64,000 nucleotides of DNA from Shewanella phaeophyticola (GTDB taxonomy: Bacteria > Pseudomonadota > Gammaproteobacteria > Enterobacterales > Shewanellaceae). Shown here in pieces: positions 29,540-42,800 of the stretch (its first letter is position 1; each line of letters opens with the position of its first letter). A model generated the notes under the pieces. It was not told the origin of the DNA. It did not search any database and saw nothing but the letters and a program-made list of their open reading frames with translations. The stretch lies in assembly GCF_025398315.1 (NCBI RefSeq), contig NZ_JAODOQ010000001.1:2418001-2482000 (forward strand), given 5' to 3'. Made by a program: the position numbers and the translations under genes.

Positions 29540-30747
29540 TGATTCTCTTGGTGATTAAAATGATTAAAGAAAAAGCTAATAGGATTATTGGCTTGTAGCG
29601 TTTTTACTGCACCTTCTGATAAATCGTCTAGCTTAATGACTTCTTTAACGTGCACATTTTCACTGATTAAAAAGCGAAAACTAGGATCGGCGCCTGTCAC
29701 ATCGCAAGACCACACATGAGGTTGTTTTACATCTGCAGTAGTCATCATCACTTTGGCAATCGTGTCATCGCTTAGGCGGACAATGGTGCCTGGAGGATAG
29801 ATACCGAGTATTTTAACCAACACTGAAATGAGTTTATCACTGTGCTTATTACTATGATTTTTAAATAAAATGCCCAAGGCGACTTGCGGAGCACGATATT
29901 GATTAAGCAAGGTTTCGTAATCATTGGCTAATGATACAACTTGCGTAGTGATTAACAATTTAGCTTCGGTTAATTGGTGAGGAAAACCACTGCCGTCAAT
30001 AAACTCATGGTGGTGCAATACGATATCAAGCATCGCTTCAGGAAATAACCCCGTGCGTTTTAGCATATCGTAGCCAAAGTTAGGGTGCATTTTTAAAAAA
30101 TTAGCTTCGACATCGGTTAATTCACCTCGTTTGCGCCTAATGTCTTCGGGGACTTTTAGCTTACCAATGTCATGAAACAAACTGCCTAGCGCAATATCAC
30201 GCATTTCTTTTTTGCTTAGTGATAACGCATAAGCAATCATCATAGACAAAACCGCAACTGAAATACCATGCTGAGTCACACTTACGTCAGCTTCGCCACT
30301 GCCTACTAGGGTTAGATGGGGCGTTTCGCTTTCGTAAAAGTGTTCAATTAACTCTTCAACTAACGTGGCTGCTTCACGGTAAGCGCCTTCTGGATCGCTC
30401 AATACTTTTCCAAACACAGTGCGGCTGTCGTTAACAGACTTAACAAACCGTTGCTGACTGACTCGCATACTTTTTTTAGCTAATAGGCGGTAATCAATCT
30501 CTTTGACTTGCTCTTCTTCGACTGGGATTTCTTCAATGACCTCTTCAACCTCAGGTAATAAATCATGGCCATCGATAACATAAACAAACTCAACATCAAG
30601 ACCTTTAATCATCTCGATTTGCACTTGTTGTTCTAGTTTTACTTTACTGCGGAAAAATGGATGACTAGTCCACGACAAAGGTAGCTTAACGGTTAAACCG
30701 ATAACCATCTGCGAAACAGGTATTTGGGTTAATTCTGTTTTTGCCAA
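29536..30747 (-). CDS. HD-GYP domain protein with DUF3391 N terminus, probable cyclic-di-GMP phosphodiesterase
   Basis: 403 residues starting at TTG 30747 (AAAGGA 7 bases upstream). The N-terminal part (about 1-100, VSQMVIGLTVKLPLSWTSHP) is the DUF3391 domain. The HD-GYP part has SLFHDIGKLKVPEDIRRKRG, LKMHPNFGYDML and LHHHEFIDGSGFPHQL. The GYP signature is altered (GSGFP instead of GxGYP), so activity may be altered, though the HD residues are kept. Cytoplasmic. Coupled to the YeeZ-like gene downstream. Confidence 0.9.
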   Translation of the reverse strand: MAKTELTQIPVSQMVIGLTVKLPLSWTSHPFFRSKVKLEQQVQIEMIKGLDVEFVYVIDGHDLLPEVEEVIEEIPVEEEQVKEIDYRLLAKKSMRVSQQRFVKSVNDSRTVFGKVLSDPEGAYREAATLVEELIEHFYESETPHLTLVGSGEADVSVTQHGISVAVLSMMIAYALSLSKKEMRDIALGSLFHDIGKLKVPEDIRRKRGELTDVEANFLKMHPNFGYDMLKRTGLFPEAMLDIVLHHHEFIDGSGFPHQLTEAKLLITTQVVSLANDYETLLNQYRAPQVALGILFKNHSNKHSDKLISVLVKILGIYPPGTIVRLSDDTIAKVMMTTADVKQPHVWSCDVTGADPSFRFLISENVHVKEVIKLDDLSEGAVKTLQANNPISFFFNHFNHQENQ

Positions 30748-30812
30748 AGTCGTGATCCTTTCACAATAGCTTATAAGGCTGAAATGAGAATATCATTGGG
30801 GCGATGATGCCA

Positions 30813-31319
30813 TTATGGTTTATTACGATTTTCTGTCACCTCAGACGGTTCACTGTCGTCAACAGCCCAATCGGCAAAGTAGTAATGTAACCGCTTTGAT
30901 TTTAGTACATAAATAACAGACCAAAATAAAAAAAGTGCATCAAGTGAGTAACCCAGTTTAAATAAATAGTCATCATGCACGATTCGTTGCAGTAAAAATA
31001 CCCCATCTAAAATAAGTAAAGCCCATAAAAACCAAATACTTTTACTAAACAATGGCCTTAATATTAGCCAACTGCGTTTACGCTCGGCGATAATCAAGCC
31101 ATAAACCAGTACTGCCCCCACACCTGCCACTAACGCTAAGATAAAGTCAGTTTTTTCTGGGTAAAACAGTCTCACAAGCCCTGAACGGTCATTAAACTGA
31201 GTGAGTGAAGCAATAAAAATACACCACCCACGAGCCAAAAACACCAATATTAAATACAAAAATAACGGTGGTTTGATATAACCGCGATCATCGAGCCAGG
31301 TAATATGACTAAAATTCAC
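30813..31319 (-). CDS. DUF2919 (YfeZ-like) inner-membrane protein
   Basis: 168 residues from GTG 31319 with AAGAG upstream. Four hydrophobic helices. The N terminus WLDDRGYIKPPLFLYLILVF followed by LARGWCIFIASLT is the DUF2919 signature known from YfeZ. No function is known for the family. Lies between ligA and the HD-GYP gene on the same strand. Confidence 0.78.
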   Translation of the reverse strand: MNFSHITWLDDRGYIKPPLFLYLILVFLARGWCIFIASLTQFNDRSGLVRLFYPEKTDFILALVAGVGAVLVYGLIIAERKRSWLILRPLFSKSIWFLWALLILDGVFLLQRIVHDDYLFKLGYSLDALFLFWSVIYVLKSKRLHYYFADWAVDDSEPSEVTENRNKP

Positions 31320-31373
31320 AATATACTCTTATCGACGGCAATAAACATAAACTCAGTCTTCATCACGTCCAGA

Positions 31374-33413
<2,040 letters not shown>

Positions 33414-33466
33414 TTAAATTTTTCATCAAATAGCATAGACCGCTATTGCCGATGGGAATAAAACAA

Positions 33467-33490
33467 TTAAGGCCGCTGCTGCGGCCTTAA
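33467..33490. terminator. Hairpin between zipA and ligA
   Basis: A perfect 10-bp stem TTAAGGCCGC / GCGGCCTTAA with a TGCT loop, followed on the minus strand by TTGTTTTA. Candidate weak terminator or processing site between zipA and ligA. Confidence 0.55.
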
Positions 33491-33524
33491 AGCGGTAATG
33501 TTCAATACTATATTGAGCTTCTAC

Positions 33525-34569
33525 TTACGCAGCATTTACACGTCTTATGTAGTCTTTTTTAGTGGCTTCAGACCAGGGTTGACGTTGGCCGTCAAGCAGT
33601 TCGGCTACCTAAGTCATCAGCAATTTGGTACGCCGAGTTAAGCATAATGGTGAAGTTCATCATTGGGTCGCCATATGCTGGTAAAGTCATAAACATGACC
33701 ACGCCCTGGGTAACAAATTGCTCCATGTTATCTGGGTCAAATACCCCAGGCTTTAACATATTTGCCAGTGAAAACAAAACTTTCCCCGTGCCAGCGTTAT
33801 CGATATGACGATGAAAAATATCCATATCGCCAAACTTAAAGTTAAGTGATAACAAGCTTGGCAGTAATTCAGCGCCGTTAATTTGCTCACCCGGTTTCGC
33901 CACAACATGCAGTACTAACACATCAGTTGGTTCAATCGGTTCATCACTTTGCGGCGCGGGGTCGGCTTTAGCTTCAGCAGCAACCGAAGGCTGTACTTGA
34001 GGCTCGGTTTCGACGGTTTGTGGCGCCTCGCCAAGTATGAGCGGTTCAACTTTGGGAGGAACTGGGTGTGCTGGCTCAGGTTTTGTTGGTAGTGGTTTTC
34101 CTGTATAGCTTTCTAATTTGCCAGTGCTGGTTGATGAATTAACAATCTTCTTCGGGGTACTTAAAGAAGCATTAGCAGTTGATTTCACTTCTGGTACCTG
34201 AGCGTCATCTGCAAATAATGGTTGTTGAGTCGGCTGCTGCGTTTTTGCAGGCGTTTGCTCAAATGCATCTTGCAGTGGCGTATCACTTAATTTGGGCTCA
34301 GTTGGCTTTTGGCTTAAATTGGTTTTTAACACCGGTTTAATGACTGTTTCTTCCACTTCGTCAGCTTTGCGTACTCGCACTTGACCAATACCATCAGCAT
34401 CGAACCCTTCTGAGTCTCTTCGTTGAGCTTGGTTTTTGTAAAATCCGGCCATCGGACTTTGCTTCATCGATTTAGGTTGTTGTTTTCTAATTGACCAAAA
34501 ACCGTGCACTAACACCGCAATAATTGCGATCGCGCCTAATATAAACAACACCAATTGTAGATCTTTCAT
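33525..34569 (-). CDS. zipA: Cell division protein ZipA (frameshifted near C terminus)
   Basis: Membrane anchor of FtsZ. Residues 1-30 hold the N-terminal transmembrane helix ([19 protein letters not shown]). A long Pro/Gln/Thr-rich linker follows, then the FtsZ-binding domain ([47 protein letters not shown]). As read, the frame stops at 33592, but one base earlier or later gives [20 protein letters not shown] and VNAA with a stop at 33525. That is the expected C-terminal helix. The +1 lesion is at about 33600-33604. Bridged length about 347 residues. Confidence 0.92.
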
Positions 34570-34590
34570 TAGTATCCCTGTCTTTCTAAT

Positions 34591-37500
34591 TTATACCGCA
34601 TCGGCTAAGGCAACTGCGGCTTCAATGTCCACTGCGACTATCCTTGAAACGCCTGGTTCATGCATAGTAACGCCAATGAGTTGATCAGCCATTTCCATCG
34701 TTATTTTATTGTGACTGATATAAATAAATTGCACGCTTTGTGACATTTCTTGCAATAAACGGCAAAAACGTTCGACGTTTGCGTCATCCAAAGGTGCATC
34801 AACTTCATCTAACATACAAAAAGGTGCTGGATTTAGTCTAAAAATAGCAAAGACTAATGATAAAGCGGTTAACGCTTTTTCTCCACCACTAAGTAAATGT
34901 ATGGTGCTATTCTTCTTACCTGGCGGTTGAGCCATGATGGTGACTCCGGTTTCGAGCAAGTCATCATCGGTGAGCGCTAAATAAGCTCGACCACCGCCAA
35001 ACACTTTAGGGAACAACTGCCCTAAATCGTGATTAACCGCTTCAAATGTTGCTTTGAAGCGGGTTTTGGTTTCTTTATCTATCTTTCTAATGGCATCTTC
35101 TAACGTGGTTAAGCCCTTATTTAGATCATCATCTTGACTGTCTAAATAAGCTTTTCGCTCACGTTGAGTTTCAAATTCTTCAATTGCCGCGAGGTTAATT
35201 GCACCTAAACGACTAATTTTTTGTTTGACCTTTTCGAGCTGTTCGGCTTACACATTTGCCGTTGCATGTTCGGGCATGTCAGCAATCACTTGTAGTAACT
35301 GAATTTGCTGCTCTTGCAGTAATTGCAGTTGTGCATTTGCTTGCCCTTTTAAACCCTCACGACGTAACTTTAACGCGCTTATCTTTTGAGTCAAGTCTTG
35401 TAACGCTACAAGCTGTTGTTTTTGCATCAATACTGAGCTATCAAAACTGGTTTGCAGCTCGGCTTGTTGGGCATATTTTGTTGCAGTTGTAGCTGAAGGG
35501 CTTGCTGTTGCTCAAGCGCTTGCGTTAACTGAGTGATAATTGAGCAATTTGATGTTCGCCACGCTGATGTTGGTTGTCTTGCAACATTTTTTGCAGCTGA
35601 GTGTATTGATTTGATAATTCGGTCTGTTTTTCTGTTTGCTGTTGTAATTGTTGCAAGCCAAGCGCTTGTTGCGTGGCATGCTGTTGCACTGTAGTTTGTT
35701 GTTGTGTCAGCTTGCTGACAGCCTCTTGCCGTTTGGTTTTGGTTTCTCGTAATTTAGCCTGGCTATTTTGCCATGCATGTTGCGCCACTTCATGTTGATT
35801 AATGGCATCTGCCATTGCTTGCTCTTGGCTGGCAATCTGCCCTTCATAGGCTTCAATCTGCATTTGCTTGTCGAGATACGTTTGCTCAAGCTCAATAAGC
35901 AAATCATGACATTTTTGTTGTTTTAACTGCTTTTCATCACGTTGTTGTTGCAAACTGCTTACGGTTGATTGCAACTTAGTTTGTTGTATTTGTAATTGAT
36001 GACTGCGTTGTTGCACTTGGCCTAATGCAAGTTGAGCAGCAGCCACTTTTTGTGTGTGTTCGGTGAGCTGCAGCTGCGCAGAGTTAAGTTGATGCTCTAG
36101 CGCTTCTAGCTCTGAACTGAGTTCGCAGCGCTCTTGACTTAACACAATGGCAGACTGACCTGATTGAGTATGATTTAACACAAAACCATGACCGACTAAG
36201 TAGCCCTCTTGGGTGGCAATGTATTGATCATCTGCAATTTGAGTCAGCAACTGGGTTGCTTCATCGAGACTCGTTGCCCAAATAACTGATTTCAGCCAAG
36301 GCGCGAGGTTGGCCTGGGTATTAAGCGCCTGATTGCTTAGTATTTCACCTTGAGTAAAACCAATGCGACTGGGTGTTGGCTTACCTTGCGCTTGCGTCAG
36401 CACTGGCAATTGGCTCAGCCCTTGCAATACCATATCAACGGCTTTCTCCCAACCGGGTTGTACATCAACCACTTGCCATAGTTGCAGGCCTTCGGCTTGT
36501 GTGTGTCCGGCGAGTAATTCATCAATTAACTGCAATCGAGAATGTCGATGAGTCATGGTTTGCTTTAGACTTTGATACGCCTCTCGATGCTGCTCAACCG
36601 TGTGTTGCAGCGCACTGACTTGCTGTTCAAATTCTTGCTGTTGTTCAAGGGTTGCGCTGAGGGTTTGCTCCAACGCAGTAAGTTGGGTTTGTGCATCAAG
36701 CAATTGGTTTTGACTGTCTTGTTGATTTAGCGCTGCCAGTTCTTGATTAAGTTGCTGTTTTTGGCGTTCATCTTGTTGCAAGCTTTGTTGTTGATGCGTC
36801 AAACTCGATTGCGACAGCGCCAACTGCATTTTAGTGGTCGCTAGCGTTTCTGCGTATTGAGTAAGTTGTGATTGTTGCTCATCACAGGCGTCTTCAACAA
36901 TTGATAGCTGCTCGTCAATGATATCGAGTTCACTTTGTGCTTGCTCAGTTTGTGGCGCTAAAGCATCCGCTTGAGCCACAAGTTTTTGATAGTGCTGGTT
37001 TAAGTTTACTATGGTGCGCTCGCCAGTGGCTATTTGTTGTTGTAATCCACTGATTTGCTGCTGTAACTGAGTATCTTGCTGTTGTTGATGCTTAAGTTGC
37101 TGCTCAAATTTAGTGATATTGTTGCCGGTAAGATAATACTGCTCAACTAACTTATGCTCAGCGTCACTTAACTCTTCAAGCTGCTGTTTAAGTTGCGTCA
37201 CCGCGGTTTCGCTATGTCTGCTGGTTGTTTGCAACTGTTCGGCTTGTGTTTCAAGCACGCTTGACTCTTGGTCAAGTTTGTCAGTTTGGCTTAATAATTC
37301 TTGATAGCGGATCACTAATAACTGACTGTGCAATAAACGCTCGTTCGTTTTAAGCTCGCGGTACTGTAAAGCCGCTTTAGCTTGTTGTGATAACTTGTCG
37401 AGCTGCGAGCCTAATTCAACTCTAATGTCGTTTAAGCGTTCAAGATTTTCTCGGGTATGTCGAATGCGGTTTTCGGTTTTGCGGCGGCGTTCTTTATAGC

Positions 37501-38014
37501 GCGAAATGCCAGCGGCTTCTTCAATAAACACTCGTAATTCTTGCGGCTTAGATTCGATTAAGCGTGAAATGGTCCCCTGTTCAATGATCGCATAACTGCG
37601 CGGTCCAAGGCCGGTACCCATAAACAGGTCGGTAATGTCTTTACGACGACACTTTTGACCATTTAAAAAATAGGTTGATTCACTGTCGCGGTTGACCTGC
37701 CGCTTAACGGAGATTTCTTGGTAACTGGCATATTGTCCGGCTAAGCGGCCTTGGGAATTTTCAAATACCAGTTCGACACCGGCTACTGAAATCGGTTTGC
37801 GGGCAGATGAGCCATTAAAAATAACATCGGTCATCGAGTCGCCACGTAGATTTTTGGCGCTACTTTCTCCCAGCACCCAACGCACGGCATCAATCACATT
37901 GGATTTACCGCAGCCGTTTGGACCAATAATTGCTGATAACGCATTATCAAAAGGGATTTTAGTTGGGTCTACAAACGACTTAAATCCAGCAAGTTTTATT
38001 TGTTTTAATCTCAT
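34591..38014 (-). CDS. smc: Chromosome segregation ATPase SMC (two frameshifts and one in-frame stop)
   Basis: About 1141 residues when bridged, normal for SMC. N terminus [18 protein letters not shown] with Walker [21 protein letters not shown], long coiled coil, hinge (about 480-640), second coiled coil, then [14 protein letters not shown] and the C-terminal signature [19 protein letters not shown] and Walker [20 protein letters not shown]. Lesions: -1 at about 35531-35537, -1 at 35469-35480, and a TAA at 35248-35250 in an otherwise continuous frame. All lie in the second coiled coil. Frame and codon use stay normal on every side, so I treat these as sequence errors. Followed closely by zipA on the same strand. 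Confidence 0.93.
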
Positions 38015-38174
38015 GTTGCCAGTTCAGGTACGCATTAAAAGGAAAAAGCAGCTCACTTTAGCAATTGAGCCGCATTTTGTAACGATTTTTATCCTTTTGA
38101 AACAGTTTAACGCTTGTTTTATTGCCGTTGGCTGGTCAAAATTAACAGCATGAGTCACAAAATAGGCGTGTTAG

Positions 38175-38949
38175 ATGATAAATAACTCTCAAAGCATTAA
38201 GAAGAGCGGCGTTAATTATTTTATTCAAGGCTTTCAATTGATTAAACAGCCGGGGTTACGCTCGTTTGTTTTTATCCCATTAATGATCAATCTCATCCTT
38301 TTTGCTGGGGCTATGTACCTTGCTGTGAGCCAACTGACAGTGCTGTTTGATTGGATGAACGGTCAACTACCTGACTACCTTAGTTGGTTGCACTTTTTTT
38401 TATGGCCATTAGCGGTGTTAACCATGCTTGTGGTGATGTCGTTTATATTCAGCTCAGTAATGAATTGGTTAGCCGCCCCCTTTAACGGCTTACTTGCTGA
38501 AAAAGTAGAACAGCACCTCACGGGTAAAAACTTAAATACCGGCACATCAATCGATATGGTCAAAGATTTACCACGGATCCTTGGCCGTGAATGGCACCAA
38601 ATTGAAATACTACTTACCCAGAGCATTACTGTTTTTGGTGTTATTTTGGGTGCCTGTCATTGGCCAAACTGCCGCACCTATATTGTGGTTTTTATTTACC
38701 GCTTGGATGATGGCAATTCAATATTGTGATTACCCGTTTGACAACCATAAGGTTGCTTTTAATGACATGAAATTTGCCCTAAAAAATACCAAAGGCTCAA
38801 GCTTCAGTTTTGGCGCAGCTGTGACATTGTTTTCTATGATCCCCATTGTTAATTTTATTGTGATGCCCGTGGCCATTTGTGGTGCAACCTCAATGTGGGT
38901 AGATAAATATCGTGAAGCCTATAAACACCCAACGATTGCCCCAGAGTAA
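38175..38949 (+). CDS. cysZ: Sulfate transporter CysZ (frameshifted)
   Basis: About 257 residues when bridged. Inner-membrane sulfate uptake protein feeding cysteine synthesis. N-terminal part [32 protein letters not shown], then [10 protein letters not shown]. The frame shifts +1 at 38594-38600 and resumes [49 protein letters not shown] and [18 protein letters not shown], all diagnostic of CysZ. Divergent from smc. A cysK gene lies 5.4 kb further on. Confidence 0.92.
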
Positions 38950-38967
38950 TCGCTATTTATAGACACT

Positions 38968-38995
38968 AGCCTGCTCAAATGAGCGGGCTTTTTTA
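38968..38995 (+). terminator. Rho-independent terminator after cysZ
   Basis: A 9-bp stem AGCCTGCTC / GAGCGGGCT (one G-U pair) with AAAT loop and a T-run to 38995. Confidence 0.85.
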
Positions 38996-39123
38996 TTACC
39001 TAACCTCATCATCAACAACATAACCCGTAACAATTCATTGATACATTATTTACAAGTCAGACCTGCCATAAGCACTAATTTTTGCGACAATACATAAAAT
39101 AACAATAACGAGAAACCATAATT

Positions 39124-41469
39124 GTGATTAATTCTTTTCGTGCGCTATTGACTGTAGGTCTTTTATCTTGCCTATTGTCACCATGCGTTTTTGCAGGGTC
39201 AAGTCAACAATTTCATCTAGACATACCAACCGTTAATCAAGAGATTAACGTTGATGGCGACATTAATGAGCTAGCCTGGCAACAGGCTGCGCAAGTGATG
39301 CTGCAATATGAAACCTCGCCCGCAGAAAATACCGCTGCCCCGGTTAATACGTATGCCAAAGTGTTTGCCTCGAACACCAGTTTGTATTTTGCTTTTATTG
39401 CCCACGACCCTGCACCAGAGAATATCCGCGCCAATTTAAGAGACAGAGATAATGCATGGGGCGACGATATGGTGGGCATTAAACTTGATACCTTTAACAA
39501 TGCCCGCTTGGCTTATCAGTTTTTTATTAATGCCTATGGGGTACAAAGCGATTCAATTGAAAATGAACTCACCGGTCAAGAAAGTGATGCCTGGGATGGT
39601 ATTTGGTATAGCAGAGGCAAAATAACCGAACAAGGTTATCAAGTTGAAATCCAACTGCCACTGCGCTTATTTAACTTTGATGATCGACACCCCATACAAA
39701 CATGGGGGATAGAATTAATCCGTTTTTATCCTCGTAATGAAACTCATCGCTTGTCGACTCACCAAATTGATCGCAATGTGTCATGTCAGCTTTGCCAACT
39801 CGGTACAGTCTCTGGCCTTGCCGGTGCAACTCAAGGTAAAGACCTGCAATTAACCCCCTCACTGGTCGCCAATCAAAATAGTCAACGTGATGTTGCGCCC
39901 ACAGTACCATGGGCAGACGATACCAATGTTGAAGCTGGTTTAGATTTACGCTGGGGGATCACGCCAACCACCTTATTAAATGCCACCATTAACCCTGATT
40001 TCTCTCAGGTGGAGGCTGATGCCGGCCAATTAGATGTGAATAACACCTTCGCCCTATTTTTCCCTGAAAAACGCGCCTTCTTTTTAGACAACAAAGACTA
40101 TTTTGATATCTAATTAGATTTACTCCATACCCGAAATATTGGCTCGCCAGATTATGGCGTAAAGCTCACCAGTAAAACCGATGACCATACTTTTGCCGTG
40201 TTGGCCGCCAATGACATTCAAAGTCAATTTTTGGTGCCGGGCAATTTAAGCTCCGATATTGCGATAATAGATGATACGAGCCATAACGTTGCCAGTCGGT
40301 ATCGTTTTGATCCCAGTAAGCAGTTTTCGGTGGGCGGTTTGCTAACCTTAAAGCAAGCCGATGATTATCATAACTACCTTCTCAGTGGCGACATTAAATA
40401 TCAACCGACCAAACAAGATACCTTTACCGCGCAATATGCGCACTCGGTTACCCAATACCCTGATGAGTTTTTTAATCAGTTTTGCGGTAGCGACGATTGC
40501 GCTCAAGTCGAGGATGATTGTGACATTGGAGAATGCGCGATTAACGAACGAGTACTGCGCACCCAAAAAGACGGCGAATTTAATGACGGTATGTACAAGA
40601 TCGCTTATGAACATCAACGCAGAAATTGGTATGTGTCGAGCCAATATGAATCGATTGGCCGAGATTTTAGAGCCGACTTAGGCTTTATTGATAAAGTTGA
40701 TTTAGCTAAATTTGTGGTGGGCGGCGGCTATACTTGGTATCCAGACGGCCACTTCTTTAACCGAATTGAATTTGGTGGGGATTGGGACATTACCCATAGC
40801 CAAAATCATGAACGCCTAGAACAAGAAACTGAGATGTTTGTTGAGTTTGAAGGTGGTTTGCAAAGTTACATTGCCGCTGGAGTTATTGAGCGCGAACGAG
40901 TCGGCAGACGCCATGACCCTAGCGATATTGCCATTAATGGTAACACCACCATGTTTGAAGAAACCTTAGGTTGGTTTTACACTCATTTTACGCCAATAGG
41001 TTCACTCAAGTTAGAACTGGACATGTATTTTGGCGATGACATTGATTATGCCAATAACCGCCCTGCATCGGTCAATATGTTCAATCCAGGCGTTGAGTGG
41101 AAAATAACCGAGTCATTAGTGCTCGACATTTCACATCGTTACCAAACATTGGATGTTGACGATGGTCGCTTATTTACAGCAAACCTTAGTGATTTAAGAT
41201 TAAACTGGCAATTGACACTGAACAGTTTTATTCGGTTAAGCAGTGTTTATACTCACATTGAACGCGACCCAAGCCTGTATTTATACCAAAATCCAAATAG
41301 CCTCTATGAAGACTTAGGTAATGAGTTGCTTTATGGTTATAAATTAAACCCGCAAAGTGTATTTTACCTTGGTTACTCAGATGCTTTTATCGCAAATGAT
41401 GACATAGATTCGCTGACTCAAAATGACAAAACTTTTTTTATGAAAATGAGTTACGCGTGGTTATTATAG
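39124..41469 (+). CDS. DUF5916 outer-membrane-type protein with N-terminal carbohydrate-binding-like domain (in-frame stop)
   Basis: 781 codons if the TAA at 40111-40113 is read through; the frame is the same before and after it. A signal peptide (LLTVGLLSCLLSPCVFAG) precedes a CBM9-like beta-sandwich (VDGDINELAWQQAAQVMLQY). A DUF5916 beta-barrel region follows (INPDFSQVEADAGQLDVNNT, FALFFPEKRAFFLDNKDYF, then TRNIGSPDYGVKLTSKTDD). The last strand ends SYAWLL. Starts at GTG 39124 with only a weak ribosome site. Predicted outer membrane; function unknown. The stop falls at the conserved FFLE/D-N...F motif, immediately before LDLLHTRNIG. Confidence 0.8.
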
Positions 41470-41483
41470 CGCGGGCAATAAAA

Positions 41484-41512
41484 ATGCCGTTGATGGTTAC
41501 ATTCAACGGCAT
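41484..41512 (-). terminator. Terminator of the diguanylate cyclase gene
   Basis: A 10-bp stem ATGCCGTTGA / TCAACGGCAT. On the minus strand it is followed by a T-rich run, 22 bases past the stop codon of the gene at 41534. Confidence 0.75.
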
Positions 41513-41533
41513 AATATTGTCATTAAGTCTGCT

Positions 41534-42763
41534 TTATTGGCTAATCACCTGATTACGACCCGCCGCTTTGGCTTGGTAAAGCAGTTCGTCTGCGCGGTGT
41601 AAAGCGTGATCTAACGACTCAGTACTTTTAGTCGTCACTCCACAGCTAAATGACACGGTTAAATCACCTGCCGTCGTGCTGATAGGGTTTGCTTCACATT
41701 GGCCGCGAAACTTGTTCATTAGGGTGGTAGTTTTCGTGCTGTCTAATCCTTTAAAAGCCACAACAAACTCTTCGCCACCAAAACGTGCAACGGTAAAATT
41801 AGCGCCAAATGCATTTTCAAGCCGCTGAGCAAATTCAACTAACACTTGGTCACCCACATCATGACCATAGGTATCATTAATTTTTTTGAAAAAATCCAAA
41901 TCAATTAATGCCACTGACAAGGTCCCTGACTCACCCTCATTAGCATTGTGCTCAGTGAAGAAGTAACGCCGTGTGTAGGCTTTGGTTAAATAGTCGCGGT
42001 TAGCTTTCGCCCACAAGTTGCGCATCATGTCGAGCGAGTCTAATGTGTTAAGCACTCGACAATGAAATTCTTCATGCACAAACGGTTTTTGCAAGAAATC
42101 ATCGGCACCATTTTTAATAAATTTGGCTGACAAACTTTCGTCATTGTCATTGGATAAACCAATAATGGCGATGGCTTCGCGATTATAGCTTTCACGTATT
42201 CGCAAGATTAACTCAACGCCATCGATGTTTGGCATATTGTAATCGGTGATCAGCAGCTGAATATCTGGCTCGCGTGCTAATATCGCGAGTGCCTCTTCGC
42301 CATCATTGGCTTCAATCACTTGGAACAAATGATGCTCAAGTAACATACGCACAAACTTACGGCTCACCACAGAATCATCGGCCACTAACACTTTAACGTA
42401 CTGATTACGATACAATCTATCGATTAGCTTAACGACATACTGATAGCTGTAGCGGTTATCTTTCGGGATATAATCAACAATACCGAGCTTAAGAATATCG
42501 CGACGTTGGTTCGCGTCTAAATTACTGGTCAGCACAATACATGGTGTCTTGTATGACGATAACACCAGACGCACTATGTCACCATTTGAAGCATCGGGTA
42601 AGTTTAAGTCTGCAACCACAACAAAATATTGGTGTTGCTCCAACAGCGCCAAAGCACTGGACATATCTGGAGCAACATCGACCTGGTAACCAAGTTCTTG
42701 CATAATCAAATGTTTTAAGATTTTAGATACGGTTGTACTGTCTTCAACAATCAATATACGCAA
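41534..42763 (-). CDS. Diguanylate cyclase with two receiver domains
   Basis: 409 residues from TTG 42763 (MRILIVEDSTTVSKILK), chosen because AAGGTG lies 4-5 bases upstream; the GTG at 42772 sits inside that site. Receiver 1 (about 1-115) has VADLNLPDA with the phospho-acceptor Asp. Receiver 2 (about 120-235) has LLITDYNMPNIDG and FLQKPF. The C-terminal GGDEF domain (about 250-405) has FFKKINDTYGHDVGDQVLVE and the active site ARFGGEEFVVAF. Makes cyclic-di-GMP in response to an unknown sensor kinase. Cytoplasmic. Confidence 0.93.
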   Translation of the reverse strand: MRILIVEDSTTVSKILKHLIMQELGYQVDVAPDMSSALALLEQHQYFVVVADLNLPDASNGDIVRLVLSSYKTPCIVLTSNLDANQRRDILKLGIVDYIPKDNRYSYQYVVKLIDRLYRNQYVKVLVADDSVVSRKFVRMLLEHHLFQVIEANDGEEALAILAREPDIQLLITDYNMPNIDGVELILRIRESYNREAIAIIGLSNDNDESLSAKFIKNGADDFLQKPFVHEEFHCRVLNTLDSLDMMRNLWAKANRDYLTKAYTRRYFFTEHNANEGESGTLSVALIDLDFFKKINDTYGHDVGDQVLVEFAQRLENAFGANFTVARFGGEEFVVAFKGLDSTKTTTLMNKFRGQCEANPISTTAGDLTVSFSCGVTTKSTESLDHALHRADELLYQAKAAGRNQVISQ

Positions 42764-42800
42764 TATATTCACCTTAATTACGGTGGCCTAACGCGGCCAC

